64,000 nucleotides of DNA from CAVYYW01 sp963772845 (GCA_963772845.1 CAVYYW010000023.1:101110-165109), one strand, 5' to 3'; counted from the first letter of the stretch, positions 8,544 to 17,830 are shown. The notes: generated from the letters alone by a model not told the origin. Program-made: numbers and translations.

Positions 8544-8573
8544 CAAAAAAACTGCCCTCAAGAGGACAGCTGG
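8544..8573 (-). terminator. VOC gene terminator
   Basis: Minus strand CTGTCCTC-TT-GAGGGCAG followed by seven T, 22 nt past the stop. Confidence 0.85.
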
Positions 8574-8594
8574 TTTAGTGTGTCGGTGTATTAC

Positions 8595-8966
8595 CTACCG
8601 GTTAAATTCAATAATATTCCCATCCGGATCACTAATATAGACTTGGTGCCACTCGGTTTTATTGTCTGGTTTATTGATCAATTCAACGTGATGCGCGCTC
8701 ATTCTTTCCAAAAACCCTTCTATATCCTGCACCCGAACAGCAAAATGCCCGTCCCGAGAGTCAATATCAGTGGTTCCTCGCAGCGTCTTTCCTTCATTAT
8801 GTACAATTAAGTGAATCTGAGTCTCCCCCACTTGATACCATGCCCCCGGGAAACCAAAATCCGGACGATCACTGCTTTCCTTGAATCCCAGGATCTCTCC
8901 ATAGAATTTCTTAGCTTTTTCAATGTCAGTCACGAGTAAAGATACATGGTGAATCCCTTCATACAT
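8595..8966 (-). CDS. VOC/glyoxalase-family protein
   Basis: 123 residues forming two beta-alpha-beta-beta-beta modules of the vicinal oxygen chelate superfamily. Metal-ligand candidates are His in GIHHVSLLV, Glu/His in GETQIHLI, His in DGHFAVRV and Glu in DPDGNIIEF. The LVTDIEKAKKFYGEILGF and VYISDPDGNIIEF signatures are typical. Members include glyoxalases, dioxygenases and resistance proteins; nothing here fixes the substrate. AAAGGG precedes the ATG and the gene stands alone. Confidence 0.85.
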   Translation of the reverse strand: MYEGIHHVSLLVTDIEKAKKFYGEILGFKESSDRPDFGFPGAWYQVGETQIHLIVHNEGKTLRGTTDIDSRDGHFAVRVQDIEGFLERMSAHHVELINKPDNKTEWHQVYISDPDGNIIEFNR

Positions 8967-9059
8967 AAAACCAGCCCTTTCCTAAGCAAGTTAAAATGAT
9001 GCCTTGATTCATTGTTTGACTATTAATCCAAAGCACTCGGATCGATGATTTCAGGTATT

Positions 9060-9653
9060 CTAATCATTCAATCCTTTTCCATTGAGAATATGCTGCGTAT
9101 ATTTTTCAACTCTTGACTCTCGCGTTTTAGATTGCTTGGCTCCAGAAAAATGAAGAATGTATGCCCGTTGACGTCCCGGCGTCAATGCTTCAAAAGCGGT
9201 TTTTAAAGCAGGGATTTCCTCGAATTTATGCTGCAGTTCTTCAGGAATTTCGAATTCGGTATGCTTTTTTAATTCCACTTCCAAACCTGCTTTTTCAACT
9301 TCAATGGCTTCTTGAATATAGGCTTTCAAGGTGCTTTCCATTTCATCGATTTCTTGAGCATTGGTGAACCGAATCTGGCGCGCCGCCTGTACATTCTTCG
9401 TTTGTTGGATGAGAATCCCTTGAGCATCCTTCAACAAGGCGCCTTTGTGAAACAGCAGTGCACAATAGTCTTTAAATCCATGAATGAGCACGATGTTTTT
9501 CCCCTCAAGCGTGTAGCAAGGGTGCATCCACTTAAATTCTTCAGTCAGATCACAGTCGAGAATGATCTTTCTCAGCTTCTCATATTCATCTTTCCACTTT
9601 TTAGATTTACTTAAAAAGTCATCAACCTTAGCATTCGTTTTACTGTTTGTCAT
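9060..9653 (-). CDS. YdeI/DUF1801-OmdA family protein
   Basis: A 197-residue protein. Residues about 20-115 match DUF1801 (KWKDEYEKLRKIILDCDLTEEFKW, CYTLEGKNIVLIHGFKDYCALLFHKGALL). The C-terminal third matches the bacteriocin-protection (OmdA/YdeI) helical domain (LTPGRQRAYILHFSGAKQSKTRESRVEK). Its role is unclear. A TTG lies one codon upstream of the ATG; GAGGAG spacing allows either. A second DUF1801 gene follows about 100 bp downstream on the same strand. Confidence 0.8.
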   Translation of the reverse strand: MTNSKTNAKVDDFLSKSKKWKDEYEKLRKIILDCDLTEEFKWMHPCYTLEGKNIVLIHGFKDYCALLFHKGALLKDAQGILIQQTKNVQAARQIRFTNAQEIDEMESTLKAYIQEAIEVEKAGLEVELKKHTEFEIPEELQHKFEEIPALKTAFEALTPGRQRAYILHFSGAKQSKTRESRVEKYTQHILNGKGLND

Positions 9654-9754
9654 CAAGGAACACTCCTCTTACAATTTTCTGATCATCCAACAACAACATA
9701 TTCCGATCAACTAGTGTTCAGGCTGTTTGTTTTAAGTCTTGAAATCCATAACAA

Positions 9755-10126
9755 TTATTTCCGCCAAAAGCTTGAACAGTCTGCCTTCTCCGAGATATTA
9801 AAATCGATCATTTTCTCAAGTAATGAGAAATCAACCGGGCGATCCCACGGGAAACGTACCAGCTGCTTCGTATGGTCATAGCCGGCCTGCAGAATTTCTT
9901 CAGAGAAATGCAGAATCCCTGCTCTTTCAGGAGCAACAGCCAAACGTTGCTTGGCGACACTAAAGCCAACAATAAATGTGCCATGATCAGTAAACATAGG
10001 CTGATTCCACGCGATCTTTGGCTTTAAATCGGGATAAGTCTCCGTTACCCAAACTAAAACCTCTTCCGTTCGGGCACGATGCTGCGGGTCATCAATATGT
10101 GCTAAATAGTCTTCAAAAACCTTCAT
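9755..10126 (-). CDS. fra: Frataxin-like iron chaperone (YdhG/Fra)
   Basis: 123 residues closely resembling the B. subtilis frataxin-like protein as I remember it: DPQHRARTEEVLVWV, WNQPMFTDHGTFIVGFSVAK, QLVRFPWDRPVDFSLLEKMIDFNI and the C-terminal KADCSSFWRK. The B. subtilis homologue donates iron for Fe-S cluster and haem synthesis. I start at 10126 because GGAGGG sits 6 nt before this ATG; the longer frame to 10159 lacks a site. It is separated from the ydeI-like gene by about 100 bp. Confidence 0.88.
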   Translation of the reverse strand: MKVFEDYLAHIDDPQHRARTEEVLVWVTETYPDLKPKIAWNQPMFTDHGTFIVGFSVAKQRLAVAPERAGILHFSEEILQAGYDHTKQLVRFPWDRPVDFSLLEKMIDFNISEKADCSSFWRK

Positions 10127-10323
10127 ATTGTTCCCTCCTAAACTAAAATCAATAGCCATTTCAAATATAATACTTTTTCAGAGATTGTAGCTGGTCTTTA
10201 TCTTCCAGTTTCCGTTCCTTATGGATTGCTTTAAGCCTTTCCCCGTAACCGCAATCCCTTATATGGTTTACTTGATTATATCATTATCCATCCATCCTTC
10301 TCTTTCAACCGTCATATAATAAA

Positions 10324-10360
10324 AAACAGGTATAAAATCTTTGCGATTTTATACCCGGTG
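10324..10360 (-). terminator. Terminator of the YGSN-motif gene
   Basis: Minus strand GGTATAAAATC-GCAAA-GATTTTATACC followed by TGTTTTTT; an almost perfect hairpin just past the stop at 10368. Confidence 0.9.
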
Positions 10361-10367
10361 TCATACG

Positions 10368-11012
10368 CTATTTTGTTTGAAGTGCCTGAGTGAGTGTCAG
10401 TAAATCGCTGCGGGTATACACGCCTTCAACCCCAGGCTTTTCAATTAAATAATTGACGATTTCTTCGGCTTCCATACCGTGTGTCTGATAATAGCCTCTG
10501 ATCAGCATCGCTAAATAGCGCTCTGATGGTTTCGTAATCGTATTTTCTTTCATGGACTTTGGATTGGTAAACGTAAAGATCGGATACCCGTCCCTATCCC
10601 CTGCATACAGGAGATTGCCATAGTAAGCATTCTCATCCAAAATGATGTTTCCCTTTTCTTTGATTGTTTCAACATCCACGCTCATATCTTCAATACCATT
10701 TTCCTGGCGAACAACATCTTCGAATTGTTCCTCGGTAATCAGGTACATTCTCCCTAGGGTCGCCGCTTCCTCATTATGTACAGTATTGATGAATGCCCCT
10801 GCGCCATCCCAGCGGCTGGAATACCCTGAAAAGTATAAGGCAAAGGGAAGGGAAACGGGCGAATGATCCCGCGGGAGTGTGTGATCACGGCTTCCTGTCT
10901 CTCTTTTAGTTGAGCCCTCAGGCTGACCGCCTTTTATATAGCATAAAAAACGATCCATAAATAAATTCGATCCATAGCTTGCATACCACACGAGCGTTGG
11001 TTCTTTTGCCAT
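10368..11012 (-). CDS. Gamma-glutamylcyclotransferase-like (YGSN motif) protein
   Basis: About 214 residues. The N-terminal WYASYGSNLF is the substrate-loop motif of the gamma-glutamylcyclotransferase/AIG2-like fold, and PFALYFSGYSSRWDGAGAFI plus EEAATLGRMYLITEEQFEDVV fit the rest of it. A Glu in VVRQENG is a candidate for the catalytic position. The substrate cannot be told. I prefer the ATG at 11012, which follows GAGGTGG, over the one at 11033. Single-gene unit with its own terminator. Confidence 0.7.
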   Translation of the reverse strand: MAKEPTLVWYASYGSNLFMDRFLCYIKGGQPEGSTKRETGSRDHTLPRDHSPVSLPFALYFSGYSSRWDGAGAFINTVHNEEAATLGRMYLITEEQFEDVVRQENGIEDMSVDVETIKEKGNIILDENAYYGNLLYAGDRDGYPIFTFTNPKSMKENTITKPSERYLAMLIRGYYQTHGMEAEEIVNYLIEKPGVEGVYTRSDLLTLTQALQTK

Positions 11013-11210
11013 ACCTGCCCACCTCATTTTCAATCAGTTTCATTTAGCTATCATTCTACTATTCAATAGCTATTTTCTCCAGTATAAATAAGAAAATCGC
11101 AAGCGAGATGTTTGTGTAACCACTATTGCAGTGGAGCTGAAATGTAGACACACTCTTGTAGTCCTTTATTCCGCTTCTTTCATTAGCTACGTTAACTATT
11201 CTTAACGTAT

Positions 11211-11246
11211 AAAAAAACCACAAGGCGTGTGCCGCGTGGCTTTATA
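11211..11246 (-). terminator. Terminator of the SASP-like gene
   Basis: Minus strand CCACGCGGC-ACAC-GCCTTGTGG followed by seven T, with one internal mismatch, close to the stop. Confidence 0.75.
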
Positions 11247-11251
11247 AAAAA

Positions 11252-11491
11252 TCAGTTTTCTGTAGAGTTGTTGTTCTGTGATTCCCTATTTTTTCTTTTA
11301 ACTTCTTTGACATCCGTGTCACTGTAAACAGACGTCCCGTGTCCACCTGTTGTTTTGGCGATGAGTTCTTTTGCTTCATTATAGGATAATCCGGATCGTT
11401 CATTTGCCCGTTTCACCGCATCAATATTGGTTCCTGAAGCTGCAAATGTATCGTTCTCAAGCTTATGGTCAGGATTGTTATGCTTTACCAC
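11252..11491 (-). CDS. Gamma-type small acid-soluble spore protein-like
   Basis: A 79-residue hydrophilic protein with two related blocks, SGTNIDAVKRANERS and SDTDVKEVKRKNRES. These resemble the TxVxxVKxxN repeats of gamma-type SASPs (SspE), which store amino acids in the spore core. The segment between them (GLSYNEAKELIAKTTGGHGTSVY) is less typical. AGGAGG precedes a GTG start by 10 nt. It would support a spore-forming host. The assignment rests on the repeat pattern only; a plain small hydrophilic protein remains possible. Confidence 0.55.
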   Translation of the reverse strand: MVKHNNPDHKLENDTFAASGTNIDAVKRANERSGLSYNEAKELIAKTTGGHGTSVYSDTDVKEVKRKNRESQNNNSTEN

Positions 11492-11703
11492 TCTTAAAAC
11501 ACCTCCTACTAATAAACTGCACAGTTCGTCGTGTTCTATTCACAAAACAGCTGAGATGAATCCTTGGATAAAATTGCTTAGAACACGAAAAAGAGATCTC
11601 CAGTTAATGATGGGGATCTCGGGTAAAATAGAGATTGGCATAGTGACATATCACTATTTCAAAAATGTGATACCAGCTTGCCTTCTTCTATTCAGTTAAT
11701 ATA

Positions 11704-12174
11704 TTAACGATGGGATGGCCAGGACCCTTGCAATTTTCTGATTTGAATAATTTGGCCGGTATGGTAGGCGTCGTGAAGCATAATGTCCAGCAGTTTCTCT
11801 TCAAGGGAATTCTGATCAAGCTCTTCTACGGACGTTTTACTCATTATCTCCCTTAAGCTATGCTGAGCATCCTCGGCACGTTCAACAACTTTCTTCCAAG
11901 CCTTTTCATCATTTGATTGTTCGGTCAGGGAAAAGGTCTCATCACCATCGAGATGATGTGTCCATTCACGGCCTTCCATGTTTGCGGCAGTCCTCTCTTT
12001 ATAATAAATGAGATGATTAACATTTTGCCAAATGGTGTTGGCTGCCTCTCCTGCCGGTCTCCAGCTGGCTTGTTCTGCCGTGACCCCTTCAATTGCATCT
12101 TTGAATGGCGGATACCAGCTTTCCTTGTCATATGTTGAATCCAGTACTTTTACTAGCAAATCATTTCGATTCAA
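11704..12174 (-). CDS. DinB-family protein
   Basis: A 156-residue four-helix-bundle protein of the DinB/YfiT group. Metal-binding histidines are expected in VNHLIYYKE and in the C-terminal HDAYHTGQIIQIRKL, both present. WPPFKD-like and TAEQASWRPAGEANTIWQ segments are typical. Relatives include bacillithiol S-transferases, but the true substrate here is unknown. I take the TTG at 12174, which has AAGGAGG 9 nt upstream, instead of the longer frame beginning at 12234. Confidence 0.82.
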   Translation of the reverse strand: MNRNDLLVKVLDSTYDKESWYPPFKDAIEGVTAEQASWRPAGEAANTIWQNVNHLIYYKERTAANMEGREWTHHLDGDETFSLTEQSNDEKAWKKVVERAEDAQHSLREIMSKTSVEELDQNSLEEKLLDIMLHDAYHTGQIIQIRKLQGSWPSHR

Positions 12175-12263
12175 TCGCCTCTTCCTCCTTAAATATCTCA
12201 AATTCATTTTAACGAATTGTTCAGTTAACAACATTTAGAAATACTCCCGATTATTGCGTTCTA

Positions 12264-13004
12264 TTACAACGTTTGCCCACTATCTACTGTAATGATTTGA
12301 CCTGTCATCGATTCTTGTTCGAGAGACGCACAGATCATTTGTGCAATATCTTCCGAGGATGAAATCCGTTGTAATAAGACATTAGGGGCAAGTCTTTTCA
12401 TATCTTCCTCCTTTCCAGCCCACCATCTGGTCTGAACGGCACCTGGGGCAATACAGCAGACCCTAATCTCCGGAGCAAGAGCACGAGCCAATGATTTTGT
12501 AAGACCGTGAACCGCTGCTTTGGATACAGCATATGGAAGAGATGAGCCTAGACCCGTTTGGCCAGCGATGCTGCCGATATTGACAATAGCTCCCTGCTTG
12601 TTTTTCTTCATATATGGAGCCACAGCCCTTGCACAATGGAACATTCCTTTAACATTCACATCGTAAAGCTCATCCCACACTTGATCCGTTACGGCTTCAA
12701 GATCATCAAAAGGAATATGCTTCGTGATCCCAGCATTATTGACCAGCAAATCCACTGTTTCGAATTGCTGAACAATTATATCGACCATGTCTTTAACTTC
12801 CTCGTTTTGAGAAACATCCGCCCGTACAGCTATAGCACGGCCACCTTTATCGTTGATTATTTGGACTGTTTCTTCTGCATCTGTTTGAGACCGTGAGTAA
12901 TTGACTACAACCACTGCGCCACGTTCAGCCAGTTCAAGACAAGTGGCTCTGCCAATTCCTGTTCCTCCACCAGTAACGAGTGCAACCTTATTCTTTAGAT
13001 TCAA
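12264..13004 (-). CDS. SDR-family oxidoreductase
   Basis: About 246 residues. A classical short-chain dehydrogenase: cofactor loop TGGGTGIGRA, NNAGI, catalytic Ser in IGSIAGQTG, YAVSK catalytic Tyr-Lys, and CCIAPGAVQTRW. The Tyr-x-x-x-Lys catalytic pair is intact. The substrate is unknown; sequence style is close to FabG-like reductases. The start is uncertain: a TTG at 13004 or a GTG at 13016, neither with an ideal site. No operon partner is visible. Confidence 0.85.
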   Translation of the reverse strand: MNLKNKVALVTGGGTGIGRATCLELAERGAVVVVNYSRSQTDAEETVQIINDKGGRAIAVRADVSQNEEVKDMVDIIVQQFETVDLLVNNAGITKHIPFDDLEAVTDQVWDELYDVNVKGMFHCARAVAPYMKKNKQGAIVNIGSIAGQTGLGSSLPYAVSKAAVHGLTKSLARALAPEIRVCCIAPGAVQTRWWAGKEEDMKRLAPNVLLQRISSSEDIAQMICASLEQESMTGQIITVDSGQTL

Positions 13005-13016
13005 TTTCCTCAGCAC

Positions 13017-13354
13017 CTTCTATTAATATATTTATACTCAATTTCCATAATCCAAAATCTAGTCATTGGGTACATGTTCGGATGCTCCAATGTTTAGAAA
13101 TGACTTAGGGGTCCATTCAACTTTCTCTCTTTATAATTTTATAATTAAAGAAAGCGATTTCATTTTTTATTAAGAAACGTGTCTGGCTGCGTCTGCAAGA
13201 CCCCCAGAAGAGTGGCTGAAAAGCATTGGTACCTCTTTCTTGATTTCTTTGAACGAATTTTCACACATATCTCACTAAAAATCAACCTATCTAACACTTT
13301 ATCAAAGAGTTCAAAACAATTTATGTTAGAATAAATGATACTGCGAACTCAGAG
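13017..13354. other. Intergenic, no feature recognised
   Basis: About 340 bp without a supported gene or hairpin. The promoter for the DUF4317 gene presumably lies near its right end. Confidence 0.45.
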
Positions 13355-13366
13355 GTGTATTTATAC

Positions 13367-14522
13367 ATGAACAAAAAAGATATCGGACAGATTCGAAAAC
13401 AATTTAAAAAAGACAATGATGCACTCAAAATCTCCAGCATTTTTAATGTCTATATTATGAAGGAATCAAGTGAGATTTATCATCACCAGAGTCAGCCTTT
13501 TGAAATGCTTGATCCAGACCAACAAGAGTTATTTCTGAATAACTTCAAAAAATTACTTGGCGGAAATTTAGATGAGAAGCTTTTTGAATTAAAATTCCAA
13601 AGAGATGCCGAAAATAACAGCCAGCTAATCTTGCATCAAGGATTGCTCAGCAACGATCTTGAGGGCTGGAAAGAGACAAATGCTTCAAATGGTAGGCAAA
13701 ATGCTCTTAGATCGACAATACGAGAAGGATATTGTCATTACCTTTATTCGTGGAGAATATACAAAATCAACGAAACGCCAAAATGAAGATAATGCCTATT
13801 ACTCACATCCCTTTATTCTGTGCAGTATGAATAATACACAGGAACCAAAAAAAGAACTGCTGTTTGACTATGTTGAAAAAGAGTTCAAATACAATTTTGT
13901 TGTGGATCCAATCATCAACCTCAATGCGCCAATCGGAGGCTTTCTATTCCCTTGTTTTACTGATAATTCATCAGATGTCAACCACATTCTGTACTCAGCA
14001 GGGAAAGTCCATGAGCCTGATCATTCATTCATCGAGCAGGTGTTAAATGGCGAAGAAACGATGACAGCAAAAGACGATAAAATCGTTTTTGAAGAAATTA
14101 TTAAAGACGTGACTGGGGATCAATTAAATACCTCCACGCTCTCCAATGTGTATGGAGAAATTAACCGTATGATCGTAGAAAATGAAGAGGATGAACATCC
14201 GAAAATAGATTCAAAGGACGTTGAACGCGTTTTAAAGATGAGCGGTCTTGAAGACATAAGTGAAGAAAAAGTCAAATCATCCTACCAAAAAATCATTGAT
14301 GATGAAAAATATGAGATCAAAGCAAGCAGCATCTTGCCGAAATATAATTCAAAATCGATTAAAATAAACACAAAAGTAGCGAACATCTCGATTAGTCCTC
14401 AAGATTTAAGCTACGTCAAACAAATTCATTTCAGCGGTAAACGCTACCTGATGATTGAAGTGGACGAAGATACGATCGTTGAAGGCTTTACGATGATTCC
14501 GGAGGCCTTTGGGGAGAACTAA
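13367..14522 (+). CDS. DUF4317 protein, one frameshift
   Basis: The first frame (MNKKDIGQIRKQFKKDND... to about 13690) and the second frame (VGKMLLDRQYEKDIVITFIRGEY... to 14522) together make about 385 residues of a DUF4317-family protein; function unknown. The join is near 13690, where a small indel separates ETNASN from MVGKMLLD. AGAGGTG precedes the ATG at 13367. A 55-bp piece of the 3' part (14309-14363) recurs at 19259-19313. Pseudogene or sequence error; the long intact second frame argues for recent damage or error. Confidence 0.7.
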
Positions 14523-14585
14523 AAAGATAACGTACCAAACTGTCAGTTAAACAAAATAGTTGGCGAAAAATAGAATACATTCGAA

Positions 14586-14636
14586 ATGGCTGCTCACAAG
14601 TTTATTTAACTTATGGCAGCTTTTTTTATTAAACGA
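14586..14636 (+). terminator. Terminator after the DUF4317 gene
   Basis: GCTGCTCACAAGTTTA / TTAACTTATGGCAGC then seven T. Close relatives of this hairpin end the GPP34-MerR units at 17014 and 21617. Confidence 0.85.
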
Positions 14637-14795
14637 AGTATGAATTAAGAGGGAAGGCGCTTGCGAGTCGCTGAGCCGTGAGTTCGAAAAGGGATTTCCA
14701 AAAGAAACCTACGCAAACTTTTTAGCCATAATTTATCAAACATACATATATACGCATTCAACTGAGCATTCGTTAAACTGCAAATACTTCGGCCA

Positions 14796-15650
14796 CTAGG
14801 TAGTCGCTACCAGGAACTCCTCACCCTTAGGCAGACAAAAACCATCTGCTCGTCCAGTAAAATAACGCTGGTTAAGGTCCATCGAGGATACATGCCGGAC
14901 TTCTCGAAAGCCTGCCTCGCGAGCCAATTCCAGCATCTCAGGCGGCTTGAAAAAGCTAATGAAAGGCGTGCCACTTGCTCGCGCTCCCTTCTCTGCTTCA
15001 TTAACGGCTTGACGCTTTTCGGGTTCAGTTAATTCAAAAGGCAATAAGAACGTCATGACCAACTTAGAGCCTGGCGGAAGCGCTGCAACTTGACGTAGTG
15101 TGGCAACGATTGCGTCCTTAGTGAGATACTGAGTGACACCGGTGGAGGCCACTACAGCTGGCTGGCTCGCGTCAAAACCGGCCTTCACTACTTGATCCCA
15201 CCAAGACCAGCCCGCTTCAAAATCAACCGGTACGAGGTGTAACCATTCGGGGATGCCTAGGCCGAGTTCAACCAGACGTTGCCTTTTCCAAGCCTGAGTG
15301 CTAAGTTGATCAACCTCGAAAATCCGCATCCGAGAGGCAATCTCCTGACGGCGCTGTGCAAAGGTATCGAGACCTGCGCCGAGGATCACGTACTGGGTGA
15401 TGCCATCGTCAAGATGTTCCGTGACAAAATCTTCAATAAAGCGCGCGCGTGCCACGACAGATGCCCTGAAGCCACGGGTACCCTCTGGGTCCATGTCGGG
15501 GCGTTGGCGCCACCCCTCTTCCGGATTGATCAGTCGGAGGCCAACCTCGTCTTCAAGAATAAGCGGGGAATCAACCTGTACATGCAAAGCTCGCCACAAT
15601 GCGACTCGCACCGCTGTGTGGTCTGGGCCAGCGTTTTGCTTATCATGCAT
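14796..15650 (-). CDS. SAM-dependent methyltransferase (LCM/TIGR00027 type)
   Basis: 284 residues. The leucine carboxyl methyltransferase-like class I family: ARARFIEDFV, SAM motif YVILGAGLDTFAQR, RIFEVDQLSTQAWKRQRL, and ASTGVTQYLTKDAI. The family includes polyketide and secondary-metabolite O-methyltransferases; the substrate is unknown. AAAGGAG precedes the ATG. The gene looks clearly more G+C-rich than its neighbours and uses G/C-ending codons, which suggests recent transfer from a high-G+C donor. It stands alone on its strand. Confidence 0.85.
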   Translation of the reverse strand: MHDKQNAGPDHTAVRVALWRALHVQVDSPLILEDEVGLRLINPEEGWRQRPDMDPEGTRGFRASVVARARFIEDFVTEHLDDGITQYVILGAGLDTFAQRRQEIASRMRIFEVDQLSTQAWKRQRLVELGLGIPEWLHLVPVDFEAGWSWWDQVVKAGFDASQPAVVASTGVTQYLTKDAIVATLRQVAALPPGSKLVMTFLLPFELTEPEKRQAVNEAEKGARASGTPFISFFKPPEMLELAREAGFREVRHVSSMDLNQRYFTGRADGFCLPKGEEFLVATT

Positions 15651-15974
15651 AATGTTGTCTCCTTTCGAATTAAAAATTACTTAATTTTATAGTTAATGTA
15701 TCATAATTAATAATCGACCGATATTTATTCCAAATCTATTTTCAATCGTTGTTTCGTAAATGAGCACTTCTCCAAGCGAATGCAGTGCTTAATGAATCGA
15801 GTAATCGACAACCCTTCCTCTCTTTACAGCATACCCACGTCTCTCTATTAATGGAAGGTGAAGTAAGCATTAAGGGCACGGAGATGTAGACTAGGCATAC
15901 ATATAGCCGAAAGAATGAGTCAGGAGCAAATACTTATTGACACTATTGAAATAATAAATTATTATGATGATAAA

Positions 15975-16002
15975 TAGTAAGTAGTAAGTAGTAAGTAGTA
16001 AG
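15975..16002. repeat. Four tandem TAGTAAG heptamers
   Basis: Perfect 7-bp tandem repeat ending 17 nt before the GPP34 ribosome binding site; copy number could vary and alter promoter spacing. Confidence 0.8.
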
Positions 16003-16024
16003 GTAGAATTGAAGGAGTGTTTTT

Positions 16025-16672
16025 ATGGATAATATCGGGATTTCTCAACAGTATTTATTGTTATCAGTAAACGATAAAGGTGGCATTGCCCCTATTGGCA
16101 GTCTGCGCATTCGGTCATTTTTGATTGCAAGCGGCCTATTAGAACTCATATTAGACGATATTATTTTATTGTCAGATGACCAAGTGATAGTAAAACAAGA
16201 ATTACCAAATGACAAAGAATATTTGCGTTTCGTCTATAATGAAATATCTGCGGATCAACCCATCCACCTGAAAAAATTATCGAGAGCTCTGGTGACTAAC
16301 CGGAAGCTTTTCAAGGAATTATTCAACTCAATTGGGGATACCTTAGTTAACCTAAATATTGTCACCAAAACACACGGTGGCGTATTAAGCCATTCAAATC
16401 AATTCGTGGGTGGTGAAGAATCTAAGAAAAACATTGTAGAGCAAATTCGTGCAGAGTTGCTAGAATCTGGACCAGTTTCTAAAGAGATTGTTATTTTATC
16501 AAGTTTATTAATAGGAAATCACACTCTAAAGCGATATTTTAGTGCGTTTGAGGAAAATGAGCTTAAAGAAAAAATATCCGAGCTTCGCAAAGATTCAGCG
16601 AATAAGGAAATGTTTGCAATGATAGATGGGATATCAAAAACGATTACGACAATTATTGCGTCTGTTGGTTAA
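16025..16672 (+). CDS. GPP34 (GOLPH3-like) family protein
   Basis: 215 residues. The N-terminus ISQQYLLLSVNDKGGI, IRSFLIASGLLELILDDIILLSDDQVIVK, and the C-terminal part with LLIGNHTLKRYFSAFEENELKEKI match the GPP34 fold, whose eukaryotic members bind phosphatidylinositol 4-phosphate at the Golgi. Bacterial members have no defined role. GAAGGAG precedes the ATG. A MerR-type gene follows after 14 bp, so the two form an operon. The 3' two-fifths of the gene together with the MerR gene is duplicated at 20926-21693. Confidence 0.75.
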   Translation: MDNIGISQQYLLLSVNDKGGIAPIGSLRIRSFLIASGLLELILDDIILLSDDQVIVKQELPNDKEYLRFVYNEISADQPIHLKKLSRALVTNRKLFKELFNSIGDTLVNLNIVTKTHGGVLSHSNQFVGGEESKKNIVEQIRAELLESGPVSKEIVILSSLLIGNHTLKRYFSAFEENELKEKISELRKDSANKEMFAMIDGISKTITTIIASVG

Positions 16673-16686
16673 TTGGGGGTGCTGCA

Positions 16687-16959
16687 ATGTCAAGAAGGCG
16701 TTCATTAGATGATATTCTGCAGTCTGAATATGTATCTATAGGGGAACTCGTCCGAATAACAGATTCAAGGTATAGCACTTTAAAATACTATACTGAAGCA
16801 GGCTTAATACTGTTTGAACAACAAGATGAGAATTTAACACGAAGATATCCTAGAGAAGCCTCTGTTAAAAGAATTGAGACAATTAAACAGTTAAAAAAAA
16901 CCGGAATGACCATAACAGAAATTAGCGACTGGATAATACTTAATAACGAGAAAGAATAA
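16687..16959 (+). CDS. MerR-family regulator
   Basis: 90 residues covering the MerR DNA-binding domain: YVSIGELVRITDSRYSTLKYYTEAGLI and RRYPREASVKRIETIKQLKKTGMTITEI. There is no long coiled coil or effector domain, so it is a minimal MerR. It lies 14 bp after the GPP34 gene, with GGGGGTG as ribosome binding site. It probably regulates its own operon, but no operator was recognised. A paralogue at 21290-21559 differs at only a few residues. Confidence 0.85.
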   Translation: MSRRRSLDDILQSEYVSIGELVRITDSRYSTLKYYTEAGLILFEQQDENLTRRYPREASVKRIETIKQLKKTGMTITEISDWIILNNEKE

Positions 16960-17013
16960 CATCCAATTATTGAATACTGGAATCGCGCTATATATTTTAA
17001 TTGAATAAGCTGG

Positions 17014-17062
17014 CCAAGGCTTTTCACAAGTTTATTTAACTTATGAGAAGCTTTTTTATACT
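17014..17062 (+). terminator. Terminator of the GPP34-MerR operon
   Basis: AAGGCTTTTCACAAGTTTA / TTAACTTATGAGAAGC followed by six T. Confidence 0.8.
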
Positions 17063-17278
17063 TTAAGATGTATAACTTCGCTAAAGCGAGAAAGCCGAAT
17101 AAAGTATAAGGGCATCTAAGGCTTTCCCCATTAAAGGCTTGGCGAAAGCCAATTTTTCTTTATTAAACAAAGTATTAATTTTGCTGAAGGATGCTCTCGA
17201 TCCCTTAGCGGTTGCTTTTAGTATAAATCAAGGGAAAAAATGCTTAAATCAGATCCAACCGAACTGTGCCCAGTTTCC

Positions 17279-17830
17279 CTATATTAAATCATATAAAGAT
17301 TCTTGTCCGAGATGACGAACATACTGTTTAACCAGTTCTCCTAAATCATTCGAACTATCTAAATAAATCCAGTCATCCACTCCTCCTAAATAACAAAACC
17401 TTTCTACTGCAAATGATCGATCTTGCTCATCTTCCAGGCCGAATCTCATGTCTGTTTCGAAATGGTTATGCTTCGTCATATCGAAATTAAGAGGGAGAAC
17501 ACTGACTTTCTGCAAATCTTCATGACTCCCCGCAGTATAAATATAAATCCATTTCTCTTTTACATCCAACTTAAAATCCTTGAGTGGACAATGCTGATCC
17601 ATGCCTCTTTCGACGGTCTCAATTTCTTCATCATGAATTAATTTTTTCAAGGGTTTACGGATATATACTTTCCCATTTGGCTCCTCGTAGATTTCAAACC
17701 CCTCAGGCATCTCATCCACCGTTGAACCAGCATTCTGTTTAGAAAAGTAATAAGTCGTCCTCCCCTTTTTCGTTTGCCTACTATGCAAATAATAAACGGT
17801 GTTTCGGAAGTTCGTATAAGTAAAAGCCAT
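17279..17830 (-). CDS. Conserved hypothetical protein
   Basis: 183 residues starting MAFTYTNFRNTVYYLHSRQT, followed by KKGRTTYYFSKQ and EMPEGFEIYEEPNGKVYIRK. I recognise the general pattern of a small family of bacterial and archaeal hypothetical proteins but no function. It is acidic and aromatic-rich, with no membrane segment or signal peptide. GAGGAG lies 9 nt before the ATG at 17830; the longer frame to 17884 is unlikely. It stands alone. Confidence 0.55.
   Translation of the reverse strand: MAFTYTNFRNTVYYLHSRQTKKGRTTYYFSKQNAGSTVDEMPEGFEIYEEPNGKVYIRKPLKKLIHDEEIETVERGMDQHCPLKDFKLDVKEKWIYIYTAGSHEDLQKVSVLPLNFDMTKHNHFETDMRFGLEDEQDRSFAVERFCYLGGVDDWIYLDSSNDLGELVKQYVRHLGQESLYDLI

Larger units (their letters stand above)
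16323..17095 (+). repeat. Segmental duplication, copy 1 (complete)
   Basis: From TCAACTCAATTGGGG within the GPP34 gene to CTAAAGCGAGAAAGC, past the MerR terminator. It matches 20926-21693 with scattered substitutions and a few indels. Confidence 0.9.

Noticed and set aside
15279..15692. Plus-strand ORFs of 95 and 137 codons
   Set aside because: Antisense frames of the G+C-rich methyltransferase gene, with no start signals.
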